In this document: positions 10,338-22,817 of the stretch, piece by piece
How positions within the stretch are numbered: position 1 is the stretch's first letter
How the letters are laid out: each line of letters opens with the position of its first letter
Assembly (NCBI RefSeq): GCF_040954835.1
Contig: NC_090698.1
Location: forward strand, 34,277,501-34,341,500
DNA: 64,000 nucleotides
Direction: 5' to 3'
DNA from: Lepisosteus oculatus
Lineage: Eukaryota > Chordata > Actinopteri > Semionotiformes > Lepisosteidae
Made by a program: the position numbers and the translations under genes
Notes under the pieces: model-generated
The model's database searches: none
Told to the model about the DNA's origin: nothing
The model's input: only the letters and a program-made list of their open reading frames with translations

Positions 10338-10465
10338 CCATGCTGGAACAAGAAGAAAGGAAACAACATTTTGACAGTGGAGCCTTCGGGTTTGAGATCG
10401 TGCCCGAAGAAGGCTTCACTGCCGAAATGTTGTTTCCTTCTTGTTTCAGCATGGAATAAACCTTT
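10338..10465 (+). repeat. Hairpin retroelement copy: near-perfect palindrome
   Basis: 10338-10397 is an imperfect reverse complement of 10398-10455, both arms ending in ccatgctg / cagcatgg, with a centre near gtttgagatcgt. The right arm holds gaagaaggcttcactgccg then aaatgtt, matching the hammerhead-like core at 23485-23512 in diverged form. Outside the palindrome follows gaataaaccttt. The arms are derived from the same sequence, in head-to-head orientation. Confidence 0.7.
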
Positions 10466-12180
10466 ACTTGCTCCTCACTTGTCCACTAAGTTCTTCTGTT
10501 TGTTGTTCTTTCTGACCAGTGTTATCATAGAGGCACACAAAAACTTAACCTTTGTGGCTTACGTTTCTTACAGTTTTGTTTGTCTCTGTTATCTGAGCTC
10601 CATGTGGAAGACATCTCTGATTGCAAATGCCTGCTTAAAATAGCTTTATTATCTAGCCTTAGGCCTATTGTGCAGTGAAAAGCTAAAATACAGAAATAGA
10701 AAAATGACTTTTAAAGTACTGGATATAGTACTGTTGAATGAAATGTAGTAATGACACATTTCAAGATGTAAATGCTAAACAGTGTATATTTGTTGTCATT
10801 TTAAGTATTAAAATAAAACACATTTCAGCTTTGTTGTAAAGTCATTAATAAACTGGTTTTGAACCACTGCAATTTATGAAATATGATATTTTACTGCAGA
10901 TTATTTGATCTACCTGGGAAAGTATTTGAGTGTGCTTTTTTCTGTTTTACATAGTTGTTGCAAAGAACAATTATGATTCAGTTTTCATCCAATGCTCTTT
11001 ATATTGCTCTGCATACTGTATATTTGTGCATATTGCTCAAATCACAGAGTTTAGCCAGGATTAAATATTTGATCATAGAGATAGGTGGGCCTTCTTTGTG
11101 AGAGCCTTGACCTTTTATTAGTTTCTTATTATTCTTTTAATAGCAAGCTATCTTAAAGTGCCCTGAATTACTGTCCTTGTTTGGCTTTTCTGATGTGAAC
11201 TTTTTTCCCTTTGTTATTCATTTGCTGCACTTCTGCTAGTAAGCCTGACTGGTATTCCTTAACCCCCCTGTTACCAAAATATCAAAGGTTGTTCATCAAC
11301 ACCTGTTCCTGTACTGTTCCTTTTTTATCTGACACGGAACCAACTTTGTAATTATTAGAGGAAGGATTGATGATTGGTGCTTTCATCAACACAGAAATCA
11401 CAAAAAAAGATTATTTTTACTCTTACAGTTTAATTCAAAGAAAATAAAAAAGTATACATCTTACAGACAAGTTAAAAAAAACAATAACTATATAATGAAA
11501 AAGTAAGAAATGTAATTTTTATAATACTTTTAATAATATAAAGAATATATTATTCTTTATTTTGAAGGAACAAAAGTACTGGAACAGTTGGCTTACAGAT
11601 TCCTCATACTGGTCAGATTTTTGATGTTGGGTATTTAGACACTTATAAAAGAGCTCTGGCCATCTTTTAACTGTCCTGCTTTGAAAAAAATAATAATACA
11701 GAAAACTAAAGAACTTTTTGTTGAACTTTCTGTTGTTGAAATTCTGAAGCTGAAAGAAAAAAACACAGAACGGTAGCACAGACGTTGTAAATTCCAAAAT
11801 CAACAGTTTGTAATATACATAACAAAAAAGAAACCATTGGTTACTAAAGATCCCTCAGATTAACACTAAGCCAAGACCAGGTTGGCCAACAAAAATATCT
11901 GCCATTGATGACAGAAAACTTCTCAGAGCTGTCAAGGAAAAGCATAAAAAACTTAAAGTGCAATGTAAATATTGCTGTCTGTTCTCTTTTTTGCATCTTG
12001 TAGCTATCCTATTTGGAAATTTACCACTTTGTGATGAATTATATATATAAACATGCACACAAAAACTGATTCAGTAAGTTAATTGAAGCTGTAAAAAAAT
12101 TAATAGTTGGGATCATGGGGCACATAACTCAAGGTCTATTTCTTATAATTAATTCATACACTGTACAGTGCTAATTGAAT
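10466..12180 (+). other. TMEM38B intron 1, no feature recognised
   Basis: AT-rich intronic sequence. Short open frames are present on both strands but have no recognisable protein content. Confidence 0.4.
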
Positions 12181-12720
12181 ATGTGAACCCTTCATCTTTT
12201 GTATGACAAATAATTGTAAAAAAATATTTTATCTGTACTCCCATATTCAATTAATCTAATCCAAATGATGGACACGTATACAAAAATTATATATTATTTC
12301 ATTATTTTAAAAAAGCTGTTTTTATTGGAACAAGTAAGTGAAAGTATTAGAAAATATGATGCCTGTGTGTAAAAGTAAGTGAATTCAATAAACAGTGACA
12401 TCCCTTAGCAGCAATGCCCAGAGATCAAACATTTCCTATAGTTACTAATCAGTCTCTCACATCTTCTTTGAGGAATGTTTGCCCATTCTTCCTTACAAAA
12501 CTGCTTTGACTGCTCCAGATCAGTTGGCCATCTTGCATGAACAACCCTCTTCTGGTCTCACTGCAGCATTTCTATTGGGTTGGGCAATCAGAAACACAAA
12601 AACAAATCTCTTGATCCATTCTTTGGTAGATTTGCTGGAACGTTCAGGGTCATTGTAAAGCTGGAGGACCTATTCTTGACTCAACTTCAGCTCACCGACA
12701 CCACTTTAAATTGTGGAAAA
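12180..12720 (-). repeat. Decayed Tc1/mariner-like DNA transposon
   Basis: The plus strand carries aggaatgtttgcccattctt, ctccagatcagttggccatc and gtcattgtaaagctgg. This is the antisense of a degenerate Tc1-type transposase, preceded by an end with atgtgaacccttc. No frame remains open. Confidence 0.5.
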
Positions 12721-14685
12721 ATGTAACTATAGTAAATTAGCTGTCAATAACTGTTGTTAATCAATGGATGAAAATCGTTTTAGATTAAGCTACGTTATGT
12801 GTATTTATGTGAGTAATTTCCTTGTAGACAAAGGAGCGAAACAACTTAAAGAACTCACTGTCTACACTTTCACAGTTTTAACTGCTTTGCTCTGTACTGT
12901 CAAATACAGTATATACAGTATTAGAAAGTAGAATTGTGCTGTTTTCTGGTGAAGGTTCTCATGACTCTCTACTTCAGTTGCTTCAGTACTCCTACAGTAT
13001 GTTTTGTTATTCTTTACTTAAGAGTTTGTTATAGATAAATTTGTGCAATTCTACATCAAATTCAATTGTATACTTTATAAATAGTATGACAATTTAATGA
13101 TTTCAGTATTCATTCTTAAATCCACCTTATGTTTTTTTGTGATAGAATATGCTCTTAAGATGCTTATTTTTATTTTAGAGTGTTTGGGGAGCACTCTTAG
13201 CTAATGAACCATACATTGTTTTAAAGTACTCAACAATGCACAAATTTTGATTAAACTTTCAATGTCGACATTTTGCATTTAAAATGCATTTATTCTAAGC
13301 AGGTTGGCCTATTAAAACAAGTTTTCATGCATCTTATGTCAAAGCCATACTACTTTCATGAGCCTCAGATCAGGTAGTTTCAAAAAGACCAAATGAGCTA
13401 GATGGTCTGAATAGCCATCTCTTTTGCTATTTTGTTCTTAAATTTGTGGATTTTGAACTATATTACATCGTGGACATAGATATTGTTTAGGAGGATTTTG
13501 CTGGTCTGCAGAGATCTGCATGGAGTACTGACATACAGAAGACATGAGGGATGGATGGATTAATACCCTCATTCATTTATTTCCCTTTTTTTAATGATAT
13601 AATGTAAGCATGCCCAAAGGGGTTGGCCAGCCAGTTGACCTTGGACCCCTAGAGGTTTTTTTCTCCTTACTAAGGAGTTTTTGGTCTTCTGGTCTTCTGT
13701 TCTGTATTCACAAAATGTATGGTTACTTGCATTGTTAAGTGCCTTGGGGCAACTTTGTTGTGAAAGGCGCTATATAAAAATAAATTGAATTGAATATTAA
13801 GACTATTGGGAATATGCTTACATGGGCAATAACTGGACACTGTATACCTTCCTTTAACTGTGCTCCATGTCCTTCCACATGTAAAAGCCATCATGGACAT
13901 GATGATCATAATGAACAAATGTACTTCAGATGTGTATTGTCACCTACCTATTTTATAGTATGTGTATGACATTGCTTCATAGAGAATAAACGTTTTGTTT
14001 TAGTTGTATGAGCATGCCAGCTAACTTTATTAAGATTGTGTACAGACATAATAACAAAACATGTATTCTAATTGTTGCACTATATTTCTAAATGGGATAA
14101 CGGGGTCCTGAAGTACACTTGGAGTATACATTCTCATGTCTTATGTGCAACTTGTGATTACTTTACTTTAATTGTATTGATATTGTAACATCAATACTGC
14201 AAGTAATGTTTTATTAATAATACGGTAATTATTAATCAATTCCTTTTGATGGTATTTCAGGTTATCCCTTCAAGTAGACAGGTATGTTACTAAAATCCCC
14301 TTTCTCCCACTCTGTGTTTCATGCTTTTACTGCCAAGTTCTTATTTATAACCTTGCTAAACATCACTTTTGCTTGAAACTGGTGCATGCGAATTTGTGAC
14401 TGTAGTTTGTGTTTCTGTGGTGTTGCAGTATATCATGAAGTTTCAGCAAAATTATAAACTTCATCAATCATCACAGAATTCTATTTTACTGCCCATTGCT
14501 AATGGTAAAGGCATTGTGTATTCTTATTTTTCTTTGGGATTAATCGCCTTTTATAAATAACCCACACTTTCAACTGATGGTATTGCATGTGTCTGTAAAA
14601 TGGTTGTTAAAAATTAAGCACATGGTTGTAAAAATATTTCAGATCGGTACTGATGCATCCAGCATCATCATCCACTGTTCTGCAT
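12721..14685 (+). other. TMEM38B intron 1, mostly unrecognised
   Basis: Apart from the LINE tail at 13605-13797 and a short gatggatgg run near 13550, nothing in this AT-rich stretch is recognised. Confidence 0.35.
13605..13797 (+). repeat. LINE/SINE 3' tail (L2/Rex-like)
   Basis: The segment with agtgccttggggcaactttg and aaggcgctatataaaaat ends in an aattgaattg run, a common fish L2/Rex LINE 3' end. Confidence 0.65.
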
Positions 14686-14686
14686 A

Positions 14687-14895
14687 CAGTGCCTTGCAAA
14701 AGTCTTCACTCACTTCCAATGATGTTCCATTACAAATGTATATGCAATGCTGTATATTTAACAAAAACTTGAATGCTCCAGGTTTTTTGAGGGTGAAAGA
14801 AGTTAAATGTCAGCAAAACCTACTGCCAAAAAAAAAAACTAAATACGATGATTGCATAAATATTCACCTCACTTTGCCAAACCTAATTTAGGTAA
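14687..14895 (+). repeat. Tc1/mariner-type terminal region or MITE
   Basis: Starts with acagtgccttgcaaaagtct, the characteristic terminal inverted repeat start of a widespread fish Tc1/mariner group (established). It is followed by diverged internal sequence and a poly-A run. A second terminus could not be placed. Confidence 0.55.
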
Positions 14896-14915
14896 GGTGC
14901 ATATGGTCAACAACA

Positions 14916-15478
14916 ATAGCCAGCAGCCATATCACTCTGCAACTCACAACTGGCATTCCACTAAAGCTAAGCAGGTGTGAGCCTGGTCAGTACCTGGATG
15001 GGACACCTCCTGGGATAAAAAACTAAGGTTGCTCCTGGAAGAGGTGTTAGTGGGGCCAGCAGGGGGCGTTCACCCTGTGGTCCATGTGGGTCCTAATGCC
15101 CCAGTATAGTGAAGGGGACACTATACTGTAAACAGGCGCCGTCCTTCAGATGAGACGTAAACCGAGGTCCTGACTCTCTGTGGTCATTAAAAATCCCAGG
15201 GTGTTTCTCGAAAAAGAGTAGGGGTGTAACCCCGGCGTCCTGGCCAAATTTCCCATTGGCCTTTACCAATCATGGCTTCCTAATAATCCCTATCTATGAA
15301 TTGGCTTCATTGCTCTCCTCCCTGTTTGGTGAGCGTTGTGGCGCACTATGGCTGCAGTCACATCATCAAGGTGGATGCTGCACATTGGTGGTGGAGGGGA
15401 GTCCCCATTACCTGTAAAGCGCTTTTGAGTGGAGTGTCCAGAAAAGTGCTATATAATTGTAAGCAATTATTAATTATT
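14916..15478 (+). repeat. 5S-derived SINE, copy 4, full length with 5S head
   Basis: Begins agcagccatatcac, followed by the 5S-like aaagctaagcagg and cctggtcagtacctggatgg (pol III internal promoter region). The body and the agtgctatataattgtaagc tail come next, ending in a TAAT-rich run. It is the most complete plus-strand copy, with the same order and length as copy 1. Confidence 0.88.
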
Positions 15479-15479
15479 A

Positions 15480-17140
15480 TTAATAACTTTGACAAGAAGA
15501 GATAGAGTTGAATAGCTGTGATTTCAGAAAATATTGTGGTGGCAACATTATATTATTGGGCTCCTTTGCTTCAGTAGGGACTAGTATTAGTATGTCATTT
15601 CACATGAAATAAATATGAACATGAAATAAAAGAGGCCATTTGGCCATTAGGCTAGTTTTTAGGTGCTAATTGTTTTGAGGATCTCATTCAGTCAAATAGA
15701 AAGTAGAATTGTGCTTCAACAGCTTAGTTTATTTCAGACTTTGGCAAAAAAAGTGTCTCCTGTTCGTGCATTTAAATGTCACTTTGTTTTGACTTGTGTC
15801 CGTTGGTTTGTGTATCATTGTTGGTTCTGAATATGTCAACTGGTTTGAATTTGTCCTCTAATGCTTTTTTTGTTGTTCTTTTTATTTTATTTTGTATTTC
15901 ATCATTGATACTGTACACTGTAGAAAACATTTTTATTTTTCCCTCATTGCAGTCCTTTTATTGCCATACCTATCATTTTCACTTGTTAGTTTTCTTACTT
16001 AAATACACCTTTTATTTTTATCTACATTTTCATTAATGACACAGTGAAATATATACAGTATATACTTTTAAGTTAATAAATTCCTATTGAATATTTAAAA
16101 AAAATTTGGTCTAACGTTAGAGTTGGAGTGACTTGTAGAGCATTTGGTAGGTATGTATGCATGATATATTAAAACTTAATGGATGGTGAACATACCCCCA
16201 TTTATTGATAAGGTTATTGTAAAATAAATAAGACCTTTTTATTTCAGAGACCTATGGAGACAGATTTGGTACCAGCATGTGGGACAGTACCATCACCTCT
16301 GAACAGACAAAGAAATACTATCGAAATTGTTTGTGGCTTATCTAGTCTGTAGCTTGGCCAATAACTGGCTGCTCCATGCAAGTAATTACACGACCCAATT
16401 ATCAATAGAGTTAAATATCAATTCTGAAGGCAGTTGCCAGGTAGATTGCGTTGTCTCAAGAGTAGTTTAAAAGATCGGGTCCTGGTGAAAACTTGAAATG
16501 ATTGTGTAATTTTAAAAACCTTACAAGAATAAGGAGCACCAGGCTTTAAAAGTGTAGTGCCTCACACAGAAAAGCGATTGTTCCTCCAAGGCCATAGAAT
16601 TAGCAAAATATTATGATTAGGATTAAATACTTTGAAAGCTATATGCAATTCATTTAAGCTTTTTCAGATATACAATCTTTGCATTTATTTCTGTTCCTTT
16701 GATTGCTGATTTTAAGTCAATGGAAGTAAATATGTTTTTGTGTATTATTATACTTAATCTCACTGTAAGAAAAAGTAAATACTTTTCTTTCTGTGTGGAT
16801 TTTGCTGCTGTTTATAAAAATATCTCCTTACAAAATATCCAAAATATGGAATTTAAAAAGTTTTTTAAACAAAACATATGATCATTTCTTTTTTTTCAAT
16901 GGAACTTGCAAAATTTAGTGTAATTAATTCGATTTTGTTGATTTTATTTTTAAAATGTGGTTTAGTCATCATTTATTTCAAATAAAACCCCATTCCTGAA
17001 ATGAAATATATTACATTTAAATCAAATTCAACATTTTCTGTCTCACTGAACATCTTTTCTGACTATTTAACTTTATTTTCTTAGTATTAGAGTCACCTTC
17101 ACCAAGCAAAAAGTAATATACTGTATTCTTAGTCTCGTAG
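15480..17140 (+). other. TMEM38B intron 1, no feature recognised
   Basis: AT-rich intronic DNA. The open frames at 15776-16036 and 16699-16881 have low-complexity compositions and no known motif. Confidence 0.4.
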
Positions 17141-17147
17141 CAGCCTT

Positions 17148-17600
17148 TTCAATCTAGTTTCCCAAACATTTTGAATGCTGCCAGTGTCACAAACCAGTCT
17201 TTCATGTGTTTTCACAAAAAGCTTCATTCATAATAAAACCTCTAAATACCCTTAACATTATTTGCTACATACTGTATAAGCAGCATAAATGTGATTCGTT
17301 GTTGTATTTTAAAATACCAATAGCTTAACAGCTTTTGGGGTGTTATTGTCTGTGATACATTATAAAAAAATAGTTTTTTTCCTGTGGCTTCATGTGATCA
17401 AGTCTGTGGTTATTCTTTAGTGTGCAGATGTTAACAGGAGTTAATGTTTAAACCCTGCCATGTATTACTTGGAGCCATGACTCCAAACTCCAATGTACAG
17501 AATTTTATGTAAACAGTGTCTGAGCTTGCCTTTTTTAAAGCTCCTTGCCTGAGTCATATATACCTGTAAATATGGCAAAAAAAGCATTATATATTGTCCC
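17148..17600 (+). repeat. Local tandem duplication, copy 1
   Basis: Matches 18397-18735 in the same order: a cccaaacattttgaatgctg start, then gctacatactgtataagc, gtctgtggttattctttag and ccctgccatgtattact. Several indels separate the copies. The repeat distance is about 1.25 kb. Confidence 0.8.
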
Positions 17601-18396
17601 AAGGGAACTATATAAAGTTGGGGTTATTTACATGAGAATGCCGAAAGACTAGATAGTCATTGTTTATTTCAAATATTACTTATATATTATATAAGTAGAA
17701 TATACTTGTTCAATATTTGTATAGGGTTTTACTCATATGGCTCCTGTCTCAGGAAGTGGCGAAATAAATATAATTCCTAGATGAAACGCATAACTTTTTC
17801 ACACATTTAGCTATGCAAATTGATACCCATGTCTGTTTTTTGAGATACTCCAGGCTGCCATGATAAATGGCTTCAAAAGCTGACTGTGAGTGTTAGAAAA
17901 TATTACTGGCTTTGTTATTCTGAAATTGAACAATAACAGACTGATTTTATTGTGACATCGGCCTTGACATACAGTATAAGCCTTTACCATACACATCTAA
18001 AATGTAAATGGTGTTGAAAATCTAGAGATTACCACAGTAGCCTTTGTAGGATTTGTTGTGCTATTTGCTGACTTTTTGCAGAAACACATGAGCTATTTAT
18101 GTGTAAATACAGCAGTTGGCTTACACAACACGGCAGTTTATGGCTTCCTTAAACTGACATGTGCTAAGTGTGAATGCTGAACAATCAATGCCCAGAGTCT
18201 GGCATTAAGAAGGTTGTTATTACCCAAATCTTTATTTAGAATACAAAATCCCTATGCATAAATTTCATGCCAACAATCTTGAAACATCTAGTATCGAGAT
18301 TAAGTATCTGGCCTGAGAGCTTAAGAGAGCAATACTCAGCATAATTTCAATTTCATTTTAGCCACATGAAACAATATTGCTTTGGCAATCTTTTCA

Positions 18397-18735
18397 ACCT
18401 TTTCAATCTAGTCTCCCAAACATTTTGAATGCTGCCAGTGTCACAGACCCTTAACATTATTTGCTACATACTGTATAAGCAGCATAAATGTGATTAATTG
18501 TTGTATTTTAAAATACCAATGGCTAAACAGCTTTTGGAACGTTTTTGCCTTTATTTGAGTCTCTATGATACATTATAAAAGTTTTTTCATGTGGCTTCAA
18601 GTCTGTGGTTATTCTTTAGTGAGTGGATGTTAAGAGGAGTTAAAGTTTAAACCCTGCCATGTATTACTTGCAGCCATGACTCCAAACTCCCATATAAATA
18701 TGGAAAACAAAGCATTATACTGTATATTGTGAAGA
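18397..18735 (+). repeat. Local tandem duplication, copy 2
   Basis: Second copy of 17148-17600, lacking an internal piece of about 70 bp next to ctgccagtgtcacag. It is followed directly by a tRNA-derived SINE at 18757, which may mark the right end of the duplicated unit. Confidence 0.8.
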
Positions 18736-18756
18736 TTTTGCTTCAGAGATTCTAAA

Positions 18757-18960
18757 AGAGGGCAGCATGGTGAGATAGTATTAGTTAGCCTCACAATGCT
18801 GGGGCCCTGGGTTCAATTCTTCACCTGGGATGCTATAAGCATGGAGTTTGTATGTGTGGGTTTCCTCCGGGTTCCACATACTGGTGGGTTAATTGGCAAC
18901 AGGTGTGAGTTTGTGTTTATCTGTATGTGGCCTGCGATGGAACTGGGAGACAATTTTGTT
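18757..18960 (+). repeat. tRNA-derived SINE, 3' truncated
   Basis: Has the SINE head agggcagcatggtgagatag, a B-box-like gggttcaattc, ggagtttgtatgtgtgggtt and tttcctccgggtt, then decays. It is the same family as 28005-28335 and 60297-60627. Confidence 0.75.
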
Positions 18961-19770
18961 TCAGTGTAAACTTATATTCTTGGGTAATCTGGGATTTAAT
19001 TCATTTAAAGAAATGTAAAAACCTGCCATTAAATTAATAATGCCATTAACATTAAATAGGGTTCGAAAACACACTTTAAAACATGATAGCAAAGAAGCCT
19101 GCCATTGAATTAGTGTGCCTGAATAATTAGAAAACCATTTGTTTCATGTCCAGCCATTCAGCCTAATTATTAGCCTCTTGGTTAATAATTTATTTGGCTG
19201 ATGATATCAAAACTGCTAAAGTTTGCATCTATTTTATACAGCTTGGCATTTTACTGAGTGAAATGTATTGCTTAAGAGCAAATCTTATTAAGGGTAATAC
19301 CTTCTTAAGTGTACAACAGCAATGGTTCCTCTCTGGTGTGAATATTTTTAATAATAGCATCTTAATTTCGGGAATAACTATAAAGCATACTCTTCTTATA
19401 TGGTGATGTATACAGTATGTTATATAAAAACATAAACCATAAAATAGTTTTATTTTTTCAAATGTTACTTCTTGTGTATTTCATCCATCTTCTTTAACTT
19501 CTCTTGAGGTTATATTGTCTAAGGGATGAAATCTTTTTAATCTGTTTCATTATATTATCTCGTATTCTCTCGTACCCACTGTTGTGTCAGGAAATTGTGA
19601 AAATGTTACAGCCTGTACACACTGTGGCTTGGTGTTCTTGCTGTATTTGATAACTACAGAGGAGGATTGTTTTTGAAAATAAAAAGCTTCTTAATATGTT
19701 TGAAAATATTACTCATGTAAATTGGGAGGTGCATTCTTCTTTATCTGGTTTTATTGTTCTTTGTTTGCAG
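18961..19770 (+). other. TMEM38B intron 1, 3' end
   Basis: AT-rich sequence up to the acceptor ttgtttgcag of exon 2. No repeat or gene recognised. Confidence 0.4.
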
Positions 19771-19927
19771 GAGCTGTAGATGTGGCCTTTCGCAGTCCCT
19801 TTGCATGCTGGTTTAGCTCTATGCTGTACTGTTTTGGTGGAGCAATACTTTCAGGCGTGCTTCTCGCAGAGCCTACTTTAGCACCCTTCTCAAACACCAA
19901 TAATGTTGTACTGGCTACAGTTATATG
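19771..19927 (+). CDS. TMEM38B: TMEM38B coding exon 2
   Basis: Residues 42-93, with the last two bases belonging to codon 94. The acceptor is ttgtttgcag and the donor is gtaagt. The translation contains CWFSSMLYCFGGAILSGVLL, the second membrane segment with its glycine-rich kink (FGGA, about residues 63-66), followed by LAEP. In TRIC channels this helix lines the hourglass pore of each subunit. The frame is open throughout and the phase agrees with exons 1 and 3. The exon is 11.0 kb from exon 1. Nothing is odd apart from the intron length. Confidence 0.95.
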
Positions 19928-20690
19928 GTAAGTTTTGAGTTTTGTGTTTCTTTTTACAGGACATTTTAATGGTTCATTCTCTTGTACATATGATTTTTTT
20001 ACCTGCTTTGGAAGAGAATGTTCAGTTATACTTGTTGCCTTTTTGTTTTTTTAAACAGACGTACTTTTTACATATAATTGCATCATGTCTTTAAAAAAGT
20101 GAGTGATCAATTATTGAAGGTTTGTCTCTAGTTTAATATTTATGCTTACCTTTTATTTATATAAATTTAAGATGGAAATAATATTACATAAAACCTTTAA
20201 TAAATCCTAGATTTAGGATTTGGGTGCTTTGGGTCATTATATTTTCCACTTAAAAATCTCTAATGAGGGAGTCAAATTCAGTACTACTCTTGGGGGAGAC
20301 TATGTACTGTATAACAGGAGAAAAAAATTTAGGAAAGTTGTGTGCATCGTGGGCCCACCTGTATTACACCCTGCCCCATGTAGTGTTGAACTTGTTAATG
20401 TAGAAATACATAGTGGTGGAATATTTATTGATATTTCTCGTCAGGACTTGGTGCACAAAACTGTGGTGTTTTAATTAAACACAGTGTGTTTTACACAAAT
20501 TCATCATGTGGTGTCTAGCTTGAGACAATTTCCATTTTTTTACTGCATGTTTTTATATTTTATTGTATGTTGTAAAAATAAAACCTTTCCTTTTTCAACT
20601 TTAGTAATTTTCTATATAACTGCTTTAATATAAGTACTGTCATGCAGTGATGGGGTGATTTTTAGAACTTTACTCCATAGGAAAAAATAG
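19928..20690 (+). other. TMEM38B intron 2, 5' part
   Basis: Starts with donor gtaagttttgag. It is AT-rich, with no recognised element up to the Ty3/Gypsy relic. Confidence 0.4.
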
Positions 20691-20694
20691 CTCA

Positions 20695-22150
20695 AATAAC
20701 TGGCTTCACGTTAGTGGGTGTTTGCCAGTTTCGCATGGCGCTCACCTTATCTTTTTCAGTGGCCACACCAGCTCCACTCATATGGTGACCCAGGAAAAAG
20801 GTCTCGCAGAGCAGCAGGTGAACATGGCATGCGCTGTGGCTGTTAGGTTCATTGGGGAGCTTCCCAGCAACTTGAGCCTGGAAGCTGCTGTCATCTTCAG
20901 GACCAGGTGGAGGGTGTAGAGAGCATCATCAAACAAGCACCCATGGATCAGTAGATCATCAAGGTAGACTAAACACTAGGTGAAGCCGTGTCAGTGCCAG
21001 GACCCCCTCCATCAGGCATTCGAAGGTGGCTGGTGCATTGCATAGGCCGAACGGCATGACGTTGAATTGCTACAGTCCCCTGAGAGTGGAGAAAGCTGTT
21101 TTGGCATCAGCTCCACCTGCCAGTAGCCACTTTTCAGATCAAAGGAGGAGAACCAAGACGACCCAGACAACAGATCCAAGGACTCATCAATTCAAGGCTT
21201 GATCACAGTGTCCAGCTTTCGATAGTCCATACAGAACATCCAACTGCCATCTTTCTTAGGAGCCAGCACTACTGGCAACTTCCATGGACTGTCAGACAGT
21301 TCTATGATCACAGCCTCTTGCATCTCATTCATGGCACGCTCTGCAGTTGCTCGCTTTGCTGGCATCAGGTGGCGAGGTCTCAGTCGGATAAGCTCCCACA
21401 CCTGCTTACTTTGCTCCAGACTCAAACCCTCAGTGTTCTTTTCTCCCAGTGATGGCTTTCTTTATTGAACTGGATTCAGTCAGCAACCTGGGGGGCCTTA
21501 CCCAACTGGTCACCGGGGTTCCGCGTCTTCTTCACTGCCTGTGCTCAGGGCTGGCAGCTCCATCTCTTGCAGCCTGGGGTGCAGGGAGATGATGGTCTGT
21601 GGTGCTCAGCTTGGGTGAAGCTGGTACAGGTGTAAGGTCTTGGGTAGTCCCATCAAGGTGAAGGGTGATGAGAGGTCCTCCTTGAAATTTGGTTGGCAGC
21701 AGACGGAACTGACTGGAACACCACATCCAGTCCCGGGTCCTTGGGGCAGTTTGGACTGGTGAGTGCATGGGTGTCTGTACCGACTGGATTCCAGCAATAG
21801 TGCAGTGCATTCACTAAATACCTCCTCCTCTTCGCCTGCCTTCTGGAGTGCTGCTGCCAGACCCACTGGGGTGTTCAAACACACTTGATGTCTCAAATGA
21901 TCAGGAGTCAGGCTGTATATAAATGGGTGGTTTACTAACTCTTCCTGCGCTTCTTTAGGGAAACGAGGATAACCTCTTAGGATGAGGTAATGGAGGTCAG
22001 CTGCAAAAACACCTACTCTCTTCCCTGGTTGACAAACACGGCTTTCTAGCTGCTCCTGGATCATCAACACAGGAGATGTGCCTTCAAACTACTGGTCCAA
22101 TGCCGCCTGATAATCCGTGATCTCTTTGGGTGACAAATCTAGGAGCCCCT
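20695..22150 (-). pseudogene. Decayed Ty3/Gypsy element: Gag and reverse transcriptase
   Basis: Read on the minus strand, 22150-21606 carries a Gag-like frame (LESRVCQPGKRVGVFAADLH and a downstream HPFIYSLTP segment). 21425-20700 then carries reverse transcriptase: SPWKLPVVLAPKKDGSW, MDYRKLD, WFSSFDLKSGYWQVEL and the catalytic LVYLDDLLIHG (YxDD box). Stops and frameshifts occur after VIKP and within the finger-palm region. The element is cut off after the YLDD region: no RNase H, integrase or LTRs were found. It is a different lineage from the chromovirus at 52-56 kb. Confidence 0.85.
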
Positions 22151-22817
22151 GGGTCTCCTTCTATGCCTTCCTATGCTTGTCTTAGTAATGACCCTCAGCT
22201 ATGCTTTGGTTTCAACCATCACTCGAGAGCCCTGGGGTCACGGTTTGCTTCCCTGCCCCTACATTAAAGACTGGTGCTTCATTTTTGCTGTGGCCCTCGC
22301 TGCCATGCTCATGTTGGAGTGGTACCAGATCTACCTCTTTCCCTGCTTCAGTTACTCTCACATGTTCAGTTAAGCCCTCAGTTGTCAACAATCTGAACAC
22401 CTCCCTTACTTCTCTTTATTGCTTCTTTTCTCCCCTTTCGCTTTTGCATCGAGTACCTTTGTTGACTTGGCGATTACAATCCTACCTTGCACTCCAGTCA
22501 ATGACACTGCTGTGCCCTTCCATCTTCCGTGTGCTTGCTGCTTGAAGGCTGCTTTCCATTTATTTTCTCTGCTGTACGCAGCCACATCTCAACTTGCATT
22601 TATTTGACACCAATGCAGTGGTCCTCCCTCAGTTCCACGGGTGGTGGTGTAAGAAGACAGGCAGGAGACTGGAACTGCAGCTCACAACTTTATGGCTCTT
22701 TTAGAGCGAATACAGAATACAGGGGTATAATTGTTAGTCAGAAAAGGAGAGGAAAGTGGCAAAGGGGTACAGAGAACTGCTCTGCTAGGGCACTGGTGCA
22801 AGAATATGGGTTAGAGG
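22151..22817 (+). other. Unassigned stretch between Ty3/Gypsy relic and ERV1 LTR
   Basis: May contain the outer Gag part of the Ty3/Gypsy relic (minus strand) on the left and more of the ERV1 U5 on the right. The sequence gives no clear boundary. Overlapping frames on both strands are without known motifs. Confidence 0.35.

Noticed and set aside
14577..14891. 104-codon plus-strand frame
   Set aside because: It spans a Tc1-type terminus and a poly-A run, and has no recognisable domain.
14916..15040. Possible 5S rRNA gene
   Set aside because: Only the internal promoter region resembles 5S. The 5' part and terminator are missing and the sequence continues into a SINE body.
22201..22607. Overlapping long frames on both strands
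   Set aside because: Composition and lack of motifs suggest chance frames next to the Ty3/Gypsy relic and ERV1 LTR.
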